A DNA stretch of 6,113 nt, from positions 1 to 6,113 of the forward strand of contig JADFVY010000118.1 in assembly GCA_015222795.1 (NCBI GenBank), written 5' to 3'. The number at the start of each line of letters is the position of its first letter. Positions within the stretch are counted from its first letter, which is position 1. Position numbers and translations under genes: made by a program. Of this stretch, positions 5,414 through 6,113 are shown in pieces. The DNA comes from Pseudomonadota bacterium (GTDB lineage Bacteria > Pseudomonadota > Alphaproteobacteria > UBA8366 > JADFVY01). The notes beneath the pieces were generated by a model. It did not search any database. It had not been told where the DNA came from and saw nothing but the letters and a program-made list of their open reading frames with translations.

Positions 5414-5938
5414 ATGTTCAAAACGATTCTGGCGCCCACCGACGGCTCCGATCACGCCAACAAGGCGGTTCGCATCGCAGGCGATCTGGCGGGCAGATAC
5501 GACGCCGATCTGATCCTGCTGCATGTGCTGCTGCGCGACCATCTTGACGAAGGGCTAAAGCATTATGCCGAAGTCGAGGGCCTGGCCGAAGGCCGGCCAC
5601 TCCCGGAAGCGATTGCCAGCATTCCCGCGGCACGGTTCCCGGTCTCGATGATTCCCGGGAACGGTGGCGATACGACGAAATCGATGCTGAGCGCCGTCGC
5701 CGAACTTATCCTGCACGCCAGCGAGGAAGCCGCACGAGCGAATGGGGCCAAGAAGCTGTGCAGGCTGATCGAGGATGGCGACCCGGCGCAACGCATCCTG
5801 GAAAGGGCGGCGTCCGAGGGTGCGGATCTTATCGTCATGGGCAGCCGCGGGTTTTCCGACCTCAAGGGGCTTATCGTCGGTAGTGTCTCCCACAAGGTGA
5901 GTCATCTCGCGCCTTGCGCGGTGATGTCCGTGCGCTAG
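5414..5938 (+). CDS. Universal stress protein (UspA family, ATP-binding type)
   Basis: A 174-residue single-domain universal stress protein, cytosolic. It opens with the family's first strand and loop, FKTILAPTDGSDHA (Asp10), then ADLILLHV (31-38). The ATP-binding signature G-x2-G-x9-G-S is complete at Gly143, Gly146, Gly156 and Ser157 (VMGSRGFSDLKGLIVGS), and the last strand is PCAVMSVR. This points to the nucleotide-binding branch. The start is ATG at 5414, with GGAGA seven bases before it. An in-frame ATG at 5340 would begin beside the FNR-type box and is rejected. The protein is about 30 residues longer than a typical 140-145-residue family member. The extra length falls between the second strand and the helix at about 95-110. 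With the upstream FNR-type box it resembles oxygen-limitation Usp proteins (for example those under Anr control in Pseudomonas). The specific role is unknown. Confidence 0.93.
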   Translation: MFKTILAPTDGSDHANKAVRIAGDLAGRYDADLILLHVLLRDHLDEGLKHYAEVEGLAEGRPLPEAIASIPAARFPVSMIPGNGGDTTKSMLSAVAELILHASEEAARANGAKKLCRLIEDGDPAQRILERAASEGADLIVMGSRGFSDLKGLIVGSVSHKVSHLAPCAVMSVR

Positions 5939-5944
5939 CTGTCT

Positions 5945-6113
5945 GTGGCCCAGCCGATAACCCTTTACCGCGCGGCGGCGGCGCTTGTCGCCGGGATTCT
6001 CTTCGCATCGGCAGCCCTGCCTGCCCATGCGGGCGCGGCGGCTTGCGACGATTGGGCGGCCAGATGGTCCCTCATCGCGGGGTTCGGCAAGTTCTTCGAG
6101 GTCGAGGGAGAAC
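5945..6113 (+). CDS. Putative exported protein, N-terminal part (runs off the right edge)
   Basis: An open frame starts at GTG 5945, six bases after the stress-protein stop codon, and reaches the window end (56 full codons). It begins MAQPITLYR and continues with a hydrophobic alanine-rich core (about residues 10-25) and the signal-peptidase-I-like site PAHA/GA after residue 29. The mature part starts GAAACDDWAARWSLIAGFGKFFEVEGE and contains one Cys (34). The tripartite signal peptide is the main support, because the ribosome site is weak. The tight spacing suggests co-transcription and translational coupling with the stress-protein gene. The protein would be periplasmic or secreted. I do not recognise the family. 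GC-rich alanine runs can mimic signal peptides, so confidence is moderate. Confidence 0.5.
   Translation, partial: MAQPITLYRAAAALVAGILFASAALPAHAGAAACDDWAARWSLIAGFGKFFEVEGE

Overview
The window looks like GC-rich proteobacterial chromosome, most likely from an alphaproteobacterium. The support is high GC at third codon positions, a phnW-phnA-phnY gene order like that described in rhizobia such as Sinorhizobium meliloti, an FNR/FixK-type operator, and a dispersed palindrome of the GTCATTGCGAGG class. The genus cannot be fixed from this sequence.

Layout. At the left edge (1-101, minus) is the 5' part of an unrecognised small gene. Next is a 127-bp gap (102-228) with a stem-loop that may end the main operon. 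Positions 229-4134 (minus strand) hold a tight three-gene operon transcribed phnW, phnA, phnY, with only 14 and 10 bp between genes. A 256-bp divergent intergenic region (4135-4390) follows. It holds a 91-bp palindromic repeat near phnW and an AT-rich regulatory island next to the regulator gene. A LysR-type regulator lies at 4391-5257 (plus). A 156-bp gap with an FNR/FixK-like box precedes a universal stress protein gene (5414-5938, plus). Six bases later a GTG-started ORF with an apparent signal peptide begins and runs off the right edge.

How the genes work together. PhnW transaminates 2-aminoethylphosphonate (ciliatine) with pyruvate, giving phosphonoacetaldehyde and alanine. PhnY oxidises phosphonoacetaldehyde to phosphonoacetate with NAD+. 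PhnA splits the C-P bond of phosphonoacetate, giving acetate and phosphate. This is a complete cytosolic route for using a natural phosphonate as N, C and P source. The divergent LysR gene is the expected local regulator. No transporter and no phosphonatase (PhnX) are visible. The pathway itself is known. The less ordinary parts are the non-coding ones: a long palindrome that would sit in the phnW mRNA leader, a perfect 17-bp palindrome that contains a consensus -10 hexamer, and an FNR-type site at class II spacing before the stress-protein gene. I do not see evidence of a wholly new system.
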